Positions 51,979 through 60,829 of a stretch of 64,000 bases of DNA are shown here, piece after piece. The DNA comes from an uncultured Helicobacter sp. (GTDB lineage: Bacteria; Campylobacterota; Campylobacteria; Campylobacterales; Helicobacteraceae): NCBI GenBank assembly GCA_944326445.1, contig CALVDZ010000003.1, positions 124,001 through 188,000 on the forward strand, given 5' to 3'. A program made the position numbers and the translations under genes. Numbering within the stretch: the stretch's first letter is position 1; the number at the start of each line of letters is the position of its first letter. The notes under the pieces were generated by a model. That model saw only the letters and a list, made by a program, of their open reading frames with translations. It searched no databases and had not been told where the DNA came from.

Positions 51979-53243
51979 TGATGGAGCCAAGATATTGTAG
52001 CTTTTGCGGCAGAATGGAGACGCCAAATAACCCCTGCATAACAGGTAACAAAGGCAATTCTGTCGATGTGTATATTTGCAAAAACTGTATCACGGTAAGC
52101 GAGGAGATCCTCAAAGGCTATAAAGAGCCAAAAGAGTTAGAATCTGCGCATAATAGGGAGTTTAGTATCCCCACCCCTAAGGAGCTCAATGCCCGCCTTG
52201 ATGAATATGTTGTGGGGCAAGATGAGGCAAAAAAAGTCTTTAGCGTGGCGGTGTATAACCACTACAAGCGCATTAGTGGCGAGCAATGCCCCGTGAGCCC
52301 CGAGCTTAAAGATGTGGAGATTGCTAAGTCAAATATTTTGCTCATCGGTCCTACGGGCAGCGGAAAAACGCTAATGGCACAGACTTTGGCGAGGTTTTTG
52401 GATGTGCCTATCGCCATTTCTGACGCGACAAGTCTCACGGAGGCTGGTTATGTGGGCGAAGATGTAGAAAATATCCTCACGCGCTTGTTCCAAGCTGCCA
52501 ATGGCGATATAGAAAAAGCCCAAAGGGGCATTGTGTTTATCGATGAGATCGACAAAATCTCGCGCTTGTCCGAAAACCGCTCCATCACGCGCGATGTGAG
52601 TGGCGAGGGTGTGCAGCAGGCGTTGCTAAAGATTATCGAGGGAAGTGTGGTAAATATCCCTCCCAAAGGTGGCAGGAAGCACCCAAATCAGGAGTTTGTG
52701 CAGCTTGATACAAGCCATATTTTGTTTATTTGTGGTGGAGCGTTTGATGGATTAGGCGAGATCATCAAAAGACGCATCGGGGGCAATGCCCTAGGATTCC
52801 ACGGTAAAAAGCATAGCAAAAGCGATGAGCAATATCTGCTAAGTCTCGTGGAGCCCGATGATCTCGTGGGCTATGGACTTATTCCCGAGCTTATAGGGCG
52901 ATTGCATGTCATCACGACGCTAAATCCCATAGACAAAAAAGCGATGATGCAGATTCTCACCACGCCTAAAAACGCGCTTATCAAGCAGTACCAAAAACTC
53001 TTTGAGATGGATGGTGCGAAGCTAGAGTTTGAGCAGGGTGCGCTAGAGAAAATCGCCAAATTAGCCATAGCGCGTAAGATCGGAGCGAGAGGGCTGCGAT
53101 CTATCATCGAGGAGCATATCAACGATCTTATGTATAATCTCCCGGATTTGCGAGGCTGTGAGATAACTATCACGCAAGAGTGCATAGAGGGCAAAAAAAA
53201 GCCCATCATCATCAAGCAATCAAGGGCGAAAAAAACCTCATAA
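51978..53243 (+). CDS. clpX: ATP-dependent Clp protease ATP-binding subunit ClpX
   Basis: AAA+ unfoldase feeding ClpP. 421 residues. N-terminal zinc-binding domain (CSFCGRMETPNNPC...CKNC). Walker A GPTGSGKT near residue 122, Walker B GIVFIDEIDKI near residue 182, and a pore-loop GYVGEDVENIL. Overlaps lpxA by one base (TAATGATG). The IGF loop for ClpP appears as RRIGGNALGF. Confidence 0.96.
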   Translation: MMEPRYCSFCGRMETPNNPCITGNKGNSVDVYICKNCITVSEEILKGYKEPKELESAHNREFSIPTPKELNARLDEYVVGQDEAKKVFSVAVYNHYKRISGEQCPVSPELKDVEIAKSNILLIGPTGSGKTLMAQTLARFLDVPIAISDATSLTEAGYVGEDVENILTRLFQAANGDIEKAQRGIVFIDEIDKISRLSENRSITRDVSGEGVQQALLKIIEGSVVNIPPKGGRKHPNQEFVQLDTSHILFICGGAFDGLGEIIKRRIGGNALGFHGKKHSKSDEQYLLSLVEPDDLVGYGLIPELIGRLHVITTLNPIDKKAMMQILTTPKNALIKQYQKLFEMDGAKLEFEQGALEKIAKLAIARKIGARGLRSIIEEHINDLMYNLPDLRGCEITITQECIEGKKKPIIIKQSRAKKTS

Positions 53244-53271
53244 GATTAAGAATTTAAAGTAAGGAGTGTGT

Positions 53272-54309
53272 ATGCTGCTAATGGATAGATTGATAGGATC
53301 GTTTTCTAAGGATGTCGCCATTGATTTAGGGACGGCAAATACGATTGTGGCGATTAAGGGTGAGGGGATAGTGATAAATGAGCCATCAGTCGTGGCGGTG
53401 CAGAGCGACAAAAATGGCTATGGCGAGATTATCGCCATAGGGCGCGAAGCCAAAGATATGGAGGGTAAAACCCCGCATAAAATCGAGATAATCCGCCCTA
53501 TGAAAGATGGCATTATCGCGGATTTTGAGATGACGGAGAGAATGATACGATTTTTTATCGAAAAAGCCTATAAGCGCAAGAGTCTCATCCGCCCGCGGAT
53601 TATGGTGTGCGTGCCCTATGGACTCACAGGTGTGGAAAAAAAGGCAGTCAAAGAATCCGCCCTCGCAGCGGGCGCGCGTGAAGTGTATCTGATAGAAGAG
53701 CCTATGGCGGCGGCTATCGGTGCTGGGCTACACACAGAGGAGGCGAAGGGCAATCTCGTGATTGATATTGGTGGGGGGACGACGGAAATCGGTGTGGTGT
53801 CCTATGGCGGCTTGGTGATTAGCAAAAGTATCAAGGTGGCGGGGGATAAGTTTGATGCGGCGATTATGGACTATGTGCGCAAAAAATACAATCTCCTCAT
53901 CGGCGAGCGCACCGCGGAGGCTATCAAAATCGAGATTGGCTCGGCGTATTCTATGAATGAGTCGCTTGTGTTTCAAGTGCGTGGGCGCGATAATGTGAGC
54001 GGCTTGCTCAACACCATCGATCTCACAAACGAAGATGTGCGTGAGGCTATCAAAGATCAGCTAAAAGAAATCGTCAATGCCCTCAAAGATGTGGTAGAAA
54101 AGCTCCCGCCCGATCTCTCTGGCGATATCATCGAAAATGGTATCGTGCTCACAGGCGGTGGCGCGCTCATACGCGGACTTGACAAATACATCTCTGAAAT
54201 CGTGCGTCTGCCCGTGTGGGTGGCAGAGGAGCCGCTGCTATGTGTCGCGCGAGGCACAAGCAAAGCGATGGAAGATGAGCGACTCCTCCAAGAACTAGCG
54301 ATTAACTAA
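53272..54309 (+). CDS. mreB: Rod-shape actin homologue MreB
   Basis: Bacterial actin that steers lateral wall synthesis. From ATG 53272 (AAGGAG five bases upstream) the product has about 345 residues. ATP-site motifs: VAIDLGTANTIVAI, RIMVCVPYGLTGVEKKAVKE, VIDIGGGTTEIGVVSYGG and LTGGGALIRGLDKY. In Helicobacter MreB is linked to growth rate and surface proteins as well as shape. Next is mreC, an eight-base gap. Confidence 0.97.
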   Translation: MLLMDRLIGSFSKDVAIDLGTANTIVAIKGEGIVINEPSVVAVQSDKNGYGEIIAIGREAKDMEGKTPHKIEIIRPMKDGIIADFEMTERMIRFFIEKAYKRKSLIRPRIMVCVPYGLTGVEKKAVKESALAAGAREVYLIEEPMAAAIGAGLHTEEAKGNLVIDIGGGTTEIGVVSYGGLVISKSIKVAGDKFDAAIMDYVRKKYNLLIGERTAEAIKIEIGSAYSMNESLVFQVRGRDNVSGLLNTIDLTNEDVREAIKDQLKEIVNALKDVVEKLPPDLSGDIIENGIVLTGGGALIRGLDKYISEIVRLPVWVAEEPLLCVARGTSKAMEDERLLQELAIN

Positions 54310-54316
54310 CCAATCT

Positions 54317-55147
54317 ATGCGCTACAAAGCCCTTATTTTTCTCGTTTTGTTTTGCGTTACGATTGTCGTAACGATGGAGCTAAATAAGGGCTTTGAAACG
54401 CGCGTGCTCAATGTAGCCGATAAGGTGCGAATGTTTTTTGTCTCAAATTTGGAGGGGTTTTGGCTATGGTATAGGGCGTATTTTGCTCAAGCCGATGAGA
54501 TAAAAGCCCTGCGCCAAAAAGTCGCAGATTATGACAAAATCGTGCTTCAAAACACCGCCCTTGCTAACCAAAACACCGAGCTAAAATCACTCATACAAAA
54601 CGACTTGCGCCTACAACCCGAATTTTATCTCGCACATATGAGTGCGTATGTGCGTATGGGGCAGTATGATAGGATCTGGCTTACGCTAGATTCTGCCTTC
54701 CGCCAAAGACTGCAATCTAGCACAGAATCTAGAATCCTAGGGCTTGTGCGCAACAATGTGGCACTAGGTATCGCTAAGTTTGAGTATGGGCGACTGCAGG
54801 GACTGCTCAATACTGCCAAGGAATGCAGCTATGGCGTGTTTATAGGGCAAAATAAAGCAATGGGGATAGTCGATAATACGCCAAAAAGCAGTGGCGCGTA
54901 TGTGGGCGTGAATTATATCCCAAAATGGGTGGATATCAAGGTGGGCGATGAAGTCTATACCAACGGGCTAGATGGGATTTTTGTCGAGAATATCCCCGTG
55001 GGCAAGGTGGTGGAGATCTATGAGGATTCCAACTTCCTGCGTGCCGATGTGCTGCCCTATGCGCAGACACAGGATATCGATTATGTGTGGGTGGTGGATA
55101 CGAGGGTGCAGGATTTGCTAGAAACCCAAACGATTCAAGAGCCCTAA
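54317..55147 (+). CDS. mreC: Rod-shape-determining protein MreC
   Basis: A 276-residue periplasmic protein with one N-terminal membrane helix (FLVLFCVTIVVTM), a coiled-coil region (about 55-95), and a beta-rich MreC domain (from about 110). MreC links MreB to penicillin-binding proteins. It follows mreB directly, as in H. pylori. ATG 54317 is eight bases after the mreB stop. Confidence 0.92.
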   Translation: MRYKALIFLVLFCVTIVVTMELNKGFETRVLNVADKVRMFFVSNLEGFWLWYRAYFAQADEIKALRQKVADYDKIVLQNTALANQNTELKSLIQNDLRLQPEFYLAHMSAYVRMGQYDRIWLTLDSAFRQRLQSSTESRILGLVRNNVALGIAKFEYGRLQGLLNTAKECSYGVFIGQNKAMGIVDNTPKSSGAYVGVNYIPKWVDIKVGDEVYTNGLDGIFVENIPVGKVVEIYEDSNFLRADVLPYAQTQDIDYVWVVDTRVQDLLETQTIQEP

Positions 55148-55157
55148 TGGCGCGTTT

Positions 55158-57575
55158 GTGAAAATGAAAGATTCTATAACAACAAGCGAGATTACAGAAT
55201 CTAGGCAGCCTTTAGATTCTAAAAAGGGCAGTGTATGCGTGCCAAAGGGTAAAAATAACGGAGCGAGTGGGGATCTGCCCTCTGTGAGTGATAGTAAGCT
55301 AGCAGAGCACGATGAGATAAGCGAGAGGTTAGCTCATATCCTAGCTTCCCTCCGCGCTCCTTGTAGCAAACACACGCTTGATGTGGCGATTTTGCAGCTT
55401 TGTGCGTGTGCCCCTGCCGCGCGAGATTTTGTCAATCCTTACCCACACAATGCGCATAACCCGCACAATCCACCAAGCGAGGCGATACCCACACACGATC
55501 TCACAGAGCTCGCCAAAGCCCTCGCGGATAGAATCTATGAGCTGCTGCACAATGGCACGATTTGTGAGCTTGAGTATATCGGCGTGTTTTGGGTGTTGCG
55601 CACTTTGAAATCCCCTCTTAATGATACGCGCTTTGCGGTGTTTTTGGAGCAGATGCAGCCCTTTAGCGATGGGCTTAGCGAGATAGAAAATCTCTTATTT
55701 TTACAGGTGTGTAGCGTGGCGATGATGTTTGTGTATGGCGCGGAGGAGGGTATGAAGTTTTTTATCGCCCATATGTGCTTGCTTGATATGAATCTCCCAC
55801 AAAGCGAGGGCGTAGCGGAATTTTGTATCAAACACTTCCCGCTGCTTGGCGTGGATTTTACCCTCTGCCTAGAGGCACTCGCCCACGCCCTGCACTCCGC
55901 CACCACGCTAAGTCCAAAGCGGCGCAGGAGCTTGTTTAATTGGCAGCTGCATTGCCTCTGGAATATCGAGGGGTATTTTAACAACACGCGTTGGCTTGAG
56001 CTCTATCCCGCATACAAGGCGGTGTTTTACGCACTGCTTGATCGCACCAAGGAGGCGTTATCCCACGATATGGCGTGCGCGCTGGAGTGCCTTGATGAGG
56101 TGCTGTATGTGCAGTTTTTTCTCTACCATATGTGTGGCAATAGCTTCCATACCCAAGAGCAGTGGCGGGAGTTTTGCGCCGCGGTGGATAGCAGGGCAGC
56201 AGCGGTGTATGAGGAGTTTGCGCCATATATGGATTCTATAACGACAGGCGAGATTATAGAATCTAAGCAACCTTTAGATTCTCAAAAAGGCAGTGCGAGT
56301 GCGCCTAAAAATAACGGAGGAGATTTGCATACACAATCCACCCCCACGCGCCAAATCATAGGGATTTTAAAGGATCGCATTGTGGGCAACTCCCCCTACA
56401 AAGTCGAGTTTTCGCTCTTTAGCAATCTTTTGCGTGACAAAGACTTCGCCGCACGCTTTCGTATCAAAATCTACAATATGGCACTTATTGAAAAAAGCTC
56501 TGATGATGAGGCGTTGCGCAGGGAGCTAGAGGGTATTGGCGTGGAAATCTGCGATGTGGTGCTTGCCCAAAACACAAAGGGCTTTTACAACTCCCATCTT
56601 AGCAAAGCCCTGCTATTGTGGGAGGCGATACGAGCCGATGGGGTGAGGTGTCTCATCTCGCCAAATAATGGCTATGGGATTAGCGATTTTTTGCTTAGCG
56701 TGCGTGTGGCGCCTGTGCAGGCGTATTACTCGCACGGGAATTTTGTGTATGATATTCCCTCCATCACGCACCGCCTCACGCATATTTGCAATGCCCAAAG
56801 ACGCATCACGCATTGTGGATTTGGGTTCATCGGCGTGAGTGTGAAAATGGATACGCGCTTTTATAATCCCCCTGTAGATTCACGCGCCTTGCAGGCTTTG
56901 CGCGCACAATACCCTCACGATGTCAAGATTCTGGGCACAATCGGGCGTTTAGTTAAGCTGGATTCTCCACAATACCTAAAAAGCGTGCTAGAAATTATGC
57001 GCTCCTTTCCGCAAAGCGTGTATCTGGCGTGTGGTGGGGGCAATGAATGGGCGATACGCGAAAAAATCGTGCGCGAGGGGGGCGCGGATTTGCTTCATCG
57101 CTTTTGCTTCAGTGGATATGTCGATAGCGCGCTCTATGGGCATATCATCGATTTGTGGCTCGATAGCTTCCCGCTTGAGCAGGGGGAGAGCCGTATAGAA
57201 TATGTGGCTAAGGGCGGCGTGGCATTGGTGCTATCTAAAGAAAGCAAGCAAGAGCGAGAGGAGAGAATCTCGCGCTGGGTGGAGCAATATACCGAGCTAC
57301 TCACGGAGTTTTTAGCCCTCTATAATGCCCCTGCGCCCACAAGCCGTGCTATCGCGCTCACAAACCTTACAGATGTGAAAAATGTGCTTTGTGAGTGCGC
57401 GTATGTGGTGTATGATGTGCAGGCATATGAGCAGAGGGCTTTGGAGATTTTGCGTGGCTCATCGTGGGAGGTTTTGCGCGCTCAAAGCCTTTTGGAGCGC
57501 GAGATTTTGGACTTTGTGCGAGAGCGGGTAGGCGTGCAGAGTTTTATGGAGGTTATAGAATCTGCGGGCTTCTAG
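55158..57575 (+). CDS. Glycosyltransferase-like protein with two in-frame copies of a dispersed repeat
   Basis: An 805-residue protein. Its C-terminal 430 residues resemble a GT-B, O-GlcNAc-transferase-like fold: SPNNGYGISDFLLSVRVAPV, AYYSHGNFVYD, LGTIGRLVKLDSPQYLKSVL, CFSGYVDSALYGHIIDLWLD and PLEQGESRIEYVAKGG. The N-terminal half is helical, perhaps repeat-like. One element (DSITTSEITESRQPLDSKKG) is encoded at 55169-55277 and again at 56232-56329 (DSITTGEIIESKQPLDSQKG). GTG 55158 or ATG 55164 may be the start; neither has a strong ribosome site, so the first copy may have replaced the original start. Likely role in surface or flagellar glycan transfer; unproven. Confidence 0.7.
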   Translation: MKMKDSITTSEITESRQPLDSKKGSVCVPKGKNNGASGDLPSVSDSKLAEHDEISERLAHILASLRAPCSKHTLDVAILQLCACAPAARDFVNPYPHNAHNPHNPPSEAIPTHDLTELAKALADRIYELLHNGTICELEYIGVFWVLRTLKSPLNDTRFAVFLEQMQPFSDGLSEIENLLFLQVCSVAMMFVYGAEEGMKFFIAHMCLLDMNLPQSEGVAEFCIKHFPLLGVDFTLCLEALAHALHSATTLSPKRRRSLFNWQLHCLWNIEGYFNNTRWLELYPAYKAVFYALLDRTKEALSHDMACALECLDEVLYVQFFLYHMCGNSFHTQEQWREFCAAVDSRAAAVYEEFAPYMDSITTGEIIESKQPLDSQKGSASAPKNNGGDLHTQSTPTRQIIGILKDRIVGNSPYKVEFSLFSNLLRDKDFAARFRIKIYNMALIEKSSDDEALRRELEGIGVEICDVVLAQNTKGFYNSHLSKALLLWEAIRADGVRCLISPNNGYGISDFLLSVRVAPVQAYYSHGNFVYDIPSITHRLTHICNAQRRITHCGFGFIGVSVKMDTRFYNPPVDSRALQALRAQYPHDVKILGTIGRLVKLDSPQYLKSVLEIMRSFPQSVYLACGGGNEWAIREKIVREGGADLLHRFCFSGYVDSALYGHIIDLWLDSFPLEQGESRIEYVAKGGVALVLSKESKQEREERISRWVEQYTELLTEFLALYNAPAPTSRAIALTNLTDVKNVLCECAYVVYDVQAYEQRALEILRGSSWEVLRAQSLLEREILDFVRERVGVQSFMEVIESAGF
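55169..55277 (+). repeat. Dispersed roughly 100-bp coding repeat, copy 1
   Basis: Starts GATTCTATAAC and contains AGAATCT and AGATTCT motifs. In-frame with the host gene at its N-terminus. It matches 56232-56329 over most of its length, with a few gaps near the end. Confidence 0.8.
56232..56329 (+). repeat. Dispersed roughly 100-bp coding repeat, copy 2
   Basis: Same element in the same orientation and frame as copy 1, between the helical half and the glycosyltransferase-like half. Synonymous and conservative changes separate the copies. Confidence 0.8.
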
Positions 57576-57578
57576 GCT

Positions 57579-58997
57579 CTAAGGCGTGATGATGGCGCTC
57601 TCGCTCATATTAGCACTATGCAAAATCGTGCTTTGGTGCAATCGCGCGTAGTATTTGAGGAGCATTTTTTGGAGGCTTGGCTCGATACTTGGGTAAAACC
57701 ACGCGTTGTTGCTCATTGCGATGACAAACTCCGGATAGTCCGCATACAGGGCACTAGAAGTGGCTTCATAGCAGATTGCGACGCGAAAACGCTCGCCTAA
57801 AGCATCAATATCCCCAAACTCCGCACCTGCGCTAAACTCCATTTGCGCGATAAAGCCAAAGGGCTCTTTTATAAAGCGTGGCAGGGGGATATACTCCCCA
57901 AAGGGCGCGAGAATCACCTTGTCTATGCGCCTAGATTCTCCATTGCTAAAGACAAAGGCACTATTGTAGCTCTCCTCTCCGTGTGTGTGCAGCGCACCCG
58001 CGATGATGGTAATCTCTAGGGAGTATTGGCGCAGCGCCTCATACACGCTTGCCGCACCGCTATCGATGAGCGCGAAAGGGAAGGCGGTTTCTGGGAGGAT
58101 GATGAGCGATTTTTTTTGCGCTATGGCGTCTTTAATGAGTGCGAAATTTTGGGCGATAATCTCACGCATATTTTGGGCATTCCATTTGAGGCTTTGGGGG
58201 ACTTGTGTTTTAGCGATAGCGATATGTTGCGTAAAGCTCGGGGGATTTGAGGGGCTAAAGGTGTGAAAATCTAGCGCACCAAATGCACACACAAGGCTTA
58301 AAAACAGGTTTGCTATGGCATTTTTAGACTTTGGCACACAGCTTTTGTGCGCGTGTGTGGAGATGATAAGGAAGTAAAGTGCGAGGATAAGCAGGCAAAA
58401 ATGCAGTGAATCCACGCCAAAATGGCTATATGCGAGCAGGGCTTGGGGCACGAGCCAATCAAACCCAAAGGGCGTGATAAAGTGCATTATGAGCAAGCCC
58501 ACAAGCCGCACGGGTAGGCATTCACAAAAGAGCAGCACCCAAAACACCACGCCATACACCAGCGCGACACACACCGCGATTAAGGGCGCAAGTGCGCTAA
58601 GCTCAAAGAATCTAAAGCTAAGTCCCACCCACCAAAACCACCAAAGCCCCACGAAAAAGCCAAAACCAAAGCGGCGAGATTTGGGAACACGCAGATAGGC
58701 ATATAGGCTCAATGCCCCCAAGATACTGCCTAGCCAATAGGGTATATCGGTATGGCTAGATTCAAAAAGAGAGAGTGCATAAATAGGCAGGGCAAAGACA
58801 AACGCCATCAGCGCGTCGCAAAAAAGCACAATCATCAGTGGGGCGGCTTTTTGTGCAAAGGGAGGCAGGGAAGGCGCAAGGCGCGCAAAATATGCCAAAA
58901 GTGCATCGATATAGGGCGCAAATGATGGAATCTCAAGCCCAGAGCGCATAGTGCGCAGTGAATCTAGCACGGGATGAGTGTGTGGGAGGAGTGGCAT
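57579..58997 (-). CDS. lnt: Apolipoprotein N-acyltransferase Lnt
   Basis: Adds the third acyl chain to lipoproteins at the inner membrane. From ATG 58995-58997 about 472 residues. Multiple membrane helices (to about residue 225) precede a nitrilase-fold catalytic domain with Glu in IILPETAFPF, Lys in RIDKVILAPFGEYIPLP and Cys in VAICYEATSS. GTG 59000 is adjacent, but AAGGA lies six bases before the ATG. The start overlaps the stop of the small ORF at 58997-59182 (TGATG). Confidence 0.93.
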   Translation of the reverse strand: MPLLPHTHPVLDSLRTMRSGLEIPSFAPYIDALLAYFARLAPSLPPFAQKAAPLMIVLFCDALMAFVFALPIYALSLFESSHTDIPYWLGSILGALSLYAYLRVPKSRRFGFGFFVGLWWFWWVGLSFRFFELSALAPLIAVCVALVYGVVFWVLLFCECLPVRLVGLLIMHFITPFGFDWLVPQALLAYSHFGVDSLHFCLLILALYFLIISTHAHKSCVPKSKNAIANLFLSLVCAFGALDFHTFSPSNPPSFTQHIAIAKTQVPQSLKWNAQNMREIIAQNFALIKDAIAQKKSLIILPETAFPFALIDSGAASVYEALRQYSLEITIIAGALHTHGEESYNSAFVFSNGESRRIDKVILAPFGEYIPLPRFIKEPFGFIAQMEFSAGAEFGDIDALGERFRVAICYEATSSALYADYPEFVIAMSNNAWFYPSIEPSLQKMLLKYYARLHQSTILHSANMSESAIITP

Positions 58998-59182
58998 CAC
59001 AAGTCCTTAAGTCTTTTTAGAATCCTAGGGTGCTTCATTGTGTTGGGAGTGTTGGGATTGAGGCTAGGAAGTGTGTGCCTAGCGACTTTGAGACATCTCA
59101 CGCCCAATGCACAGGCCACAAACGCCACAAATTCTAAAATCCCAAACACCGCACCCTTTAGATCTACACCGCTTAGATTCAC
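58997..59182 (-). CDS. Small hydrophobic protein coupled to lnt (61 residues)
   Basis: GTG 59182 has AAGGCGCGGC upstream. The N-terminal part has one hydrophobic helix (VFGILEFVAFVACALGVRCL) and a basic tail. Its TGA overlaps the lnt ATG (TGATG), a typical coupling arrangement. Family not recognised; the helix might be a one-span membrane protein. Lies 34 bases downstream of the gatB stop, on the same strand. Confidence 0.5.
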   Translation of the reverse strand: MNLSGVDLKGAVFGILEFVAFVACALGVRCLKVARHTLPSLNPNTPNTMKHPRILKRLKDL

Positions 59183-59216
59183 GCCGCGCCTTTATTTTCC
59201 CCACTATTGCAGCTCG

Positions 59217-60644
59217 CTATTGCAACTTTTCTTTTAATAACTCATTTACGCGGGCGGGATTTGCGCTCTTGCTAGCTTTCATCACCTGCCCGACGAAAAA
59301 TCCAAAGAGCTTATCCTTGCCGCTTTTATATTCTGCCACCTTTTCAGCATTAGCCGCTAGCACAGATTCTATCGCAGCGATAATCGCCCCATCGTCATTG
59401 ACTTGCGCTAATCCCATAGAATCTATAAGGCTATCCACATCGCCACCCCTTTGCTCCACTAGCACATCAAGGATTTCCTTAGCACTCTTACCGCTGATTT
59501 TGCCCTCATCAATGCGTTTTACCAAAGTCGCCAAAGTCCTAGAATCCACCCCGCAATTCTGCAGGGTATTTTCGCCTTTTAATCGCCCCAAAAGCTCGGT
59601 GGTGAGCCAAGTGAGCGCTCCCTTTGCACTCGCTCCATAATCTAGCATAGATTCAAAATATCGCGCCATTTCTAGCTCGCTTGTGAGCACGCCCGCATCG
59701 CTAGGCTTTATCCCAAATTCCCGCACATATCGCTCGCGTTTTTCATCGGGCATTTCAGGGATTTGTCGCCCCTCATTCATTAATGCCTCATCGATATACA
59801 CCGGCAGCAAATCCGGATCGGGAAAATACCGATAATCCGCTGCTTCTTCCTTACCCCGCATAGAGCGCGTTACGCCCTTAGTAGTATCAAAGAGCCTTGT
59901 CTCCTGCACTACTTCTACTTCATACTTGCCATCTTCCCACGCCTCGATTTGTCGCTCCACCTCGTATTCGATAGCTTTTTGGATAAATTTAAAAGAATTA
60001 AGATTTTTAATCTCCACACGCGTATAGAGTTTAGAATCTCCCCTAGGGCGGATTGAGACATTCGCATCGCAGCGGAAACTCCCCTCTTGCATATTGGCAT
60101 CGCTGATATCCAAAAACCGCACGATAGAATGCAGCTTCTTAAGATAGGCTATCGCCTCATCACTACTGCGCATATCCGGCTCACTGACGATTTCTAGCAG
60201 CGGCGTGCAGGCGCGATTCAAATCGACTTTAGAATACGCGTCTTCGTGGATATTTTTGCCTGCGTCCTCCTCCATATGCGCGCGTGTCACACCGATAGTC
60301 TTTTTCTCGCCACCCACTTCTATCTCGATATTGCCACGCCCCACGATGGGGATTTCAAATTGACTTATCTGATAGGCTTTGGGCAAATCTGGATAAAAGT
60401 AGTTTTTGCGCGCAAAGATAGAGTTTTGGTTAATCTGTGCGTTGATAGCAGTGCCAAAGGCAATCGCCTTTTTAACCACCTCTTTATTTAGCACCGGAAG
60501 CGCACCGGGTAGCCCCAAACAAGTAGGGCAGACATTGGTATTGGGCTTGGCACCAAAGCTCGTAGCACAGGAACAAAAGATTTTGGTTTTGGTATTTAGC
60601 TGGACATGCACCTCTAGTCCGATAATCGTCTCAAAAGCACTCAT
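59217..60644 (-). CDS. gatB: Aspartyl/glutamyl-tRNA amidotransferase subunit B
   Basis: Transamidates misacylated Glu-tRNAGln (and Asp-tRNAAsn) with GatA and GatC, needed in Helicobacter, which lack normal GlnRS or AsnRS activity. 475 residues with IGLEVHVQLNTKTKIFCSC and ANVCPTCLGLPGALP-like zinc Cys at the N-terminus, and VTRAHMEEDAGK, RCDANVSIRPRG. The C-terminal YqeY-like tail is present. ATG 60642-60644 has AAAGGAAATCATT upstream. Confidence 0.97.
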   Translation of the reverse strand: MSAFETIIGLEVHVQLNTKTKIFCSCATSFGAKPNTNVCPTCLGLPGALPVLNKEVVKKAIAFGTAINAQINQNSIFARKNYFYPDLPKAYQISQFEIPIVGRGNIEIEVGGEKKTIGVTRAHMEEDAGKNIHEDAYSKVDLNRACTPLLEIVSEPDMRSSDEAIAYLKKLHSIVRFLDISDANMQEGSFRCDANVSIRPRGDSKLYTRVEIKNLNSFKFIQKAIEYEVERQIEAWEDGKYEVEVVQETRLFDTTKGVTRSMRGKEEAADYRYFPDPDLLPVYIDEALMNEGRQIPEMPDEKRERYVREFGIKPSDAGVLTSELEMARYFESMLDYGASAKGALTWLTTELLGRLKGENTLQNCGVDSRTLATLVKRIDEGKISGKSAKEILDVLVEQRGGDVDSLIDSMGLAQVNDDGAIIAAIESVLAANAEKVAEYKSGKDKLFGFFVGQVMKASKSANPARVNELLKEKLQ

Positions 60645-60764
60645 AATGATTTCCTTTAGGCTTGTGTTTGGGTATTTTGCGCCTAGTATAACGAATCTAA
60701 GCTAAAAAAGCTCTGCAAAAACCCTTAAATCTAGCGCGCCCCTTGGCACAATGTGGGGATTTGT

Positions 60765-60794
60765 TTGACAATTTAAGCCTTTTTGCTCTAAGAT
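60765..60794 (+). promoter_or_regulatory. Sigma-70-type promoter of the chemoreceptor gene
   Basis: TTGACA (60765-60770), an 18-base spacer, then TAAGAT (60789-60794), about 35 bases before the chemoreceptor start. The -35 is a perfect match; the -10 is partial. Confidence 0.55.
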
Positions 60795-60829
60795 AAAGCT
60801 TAATCAAATATAAAACTTAGGAGAGCACA

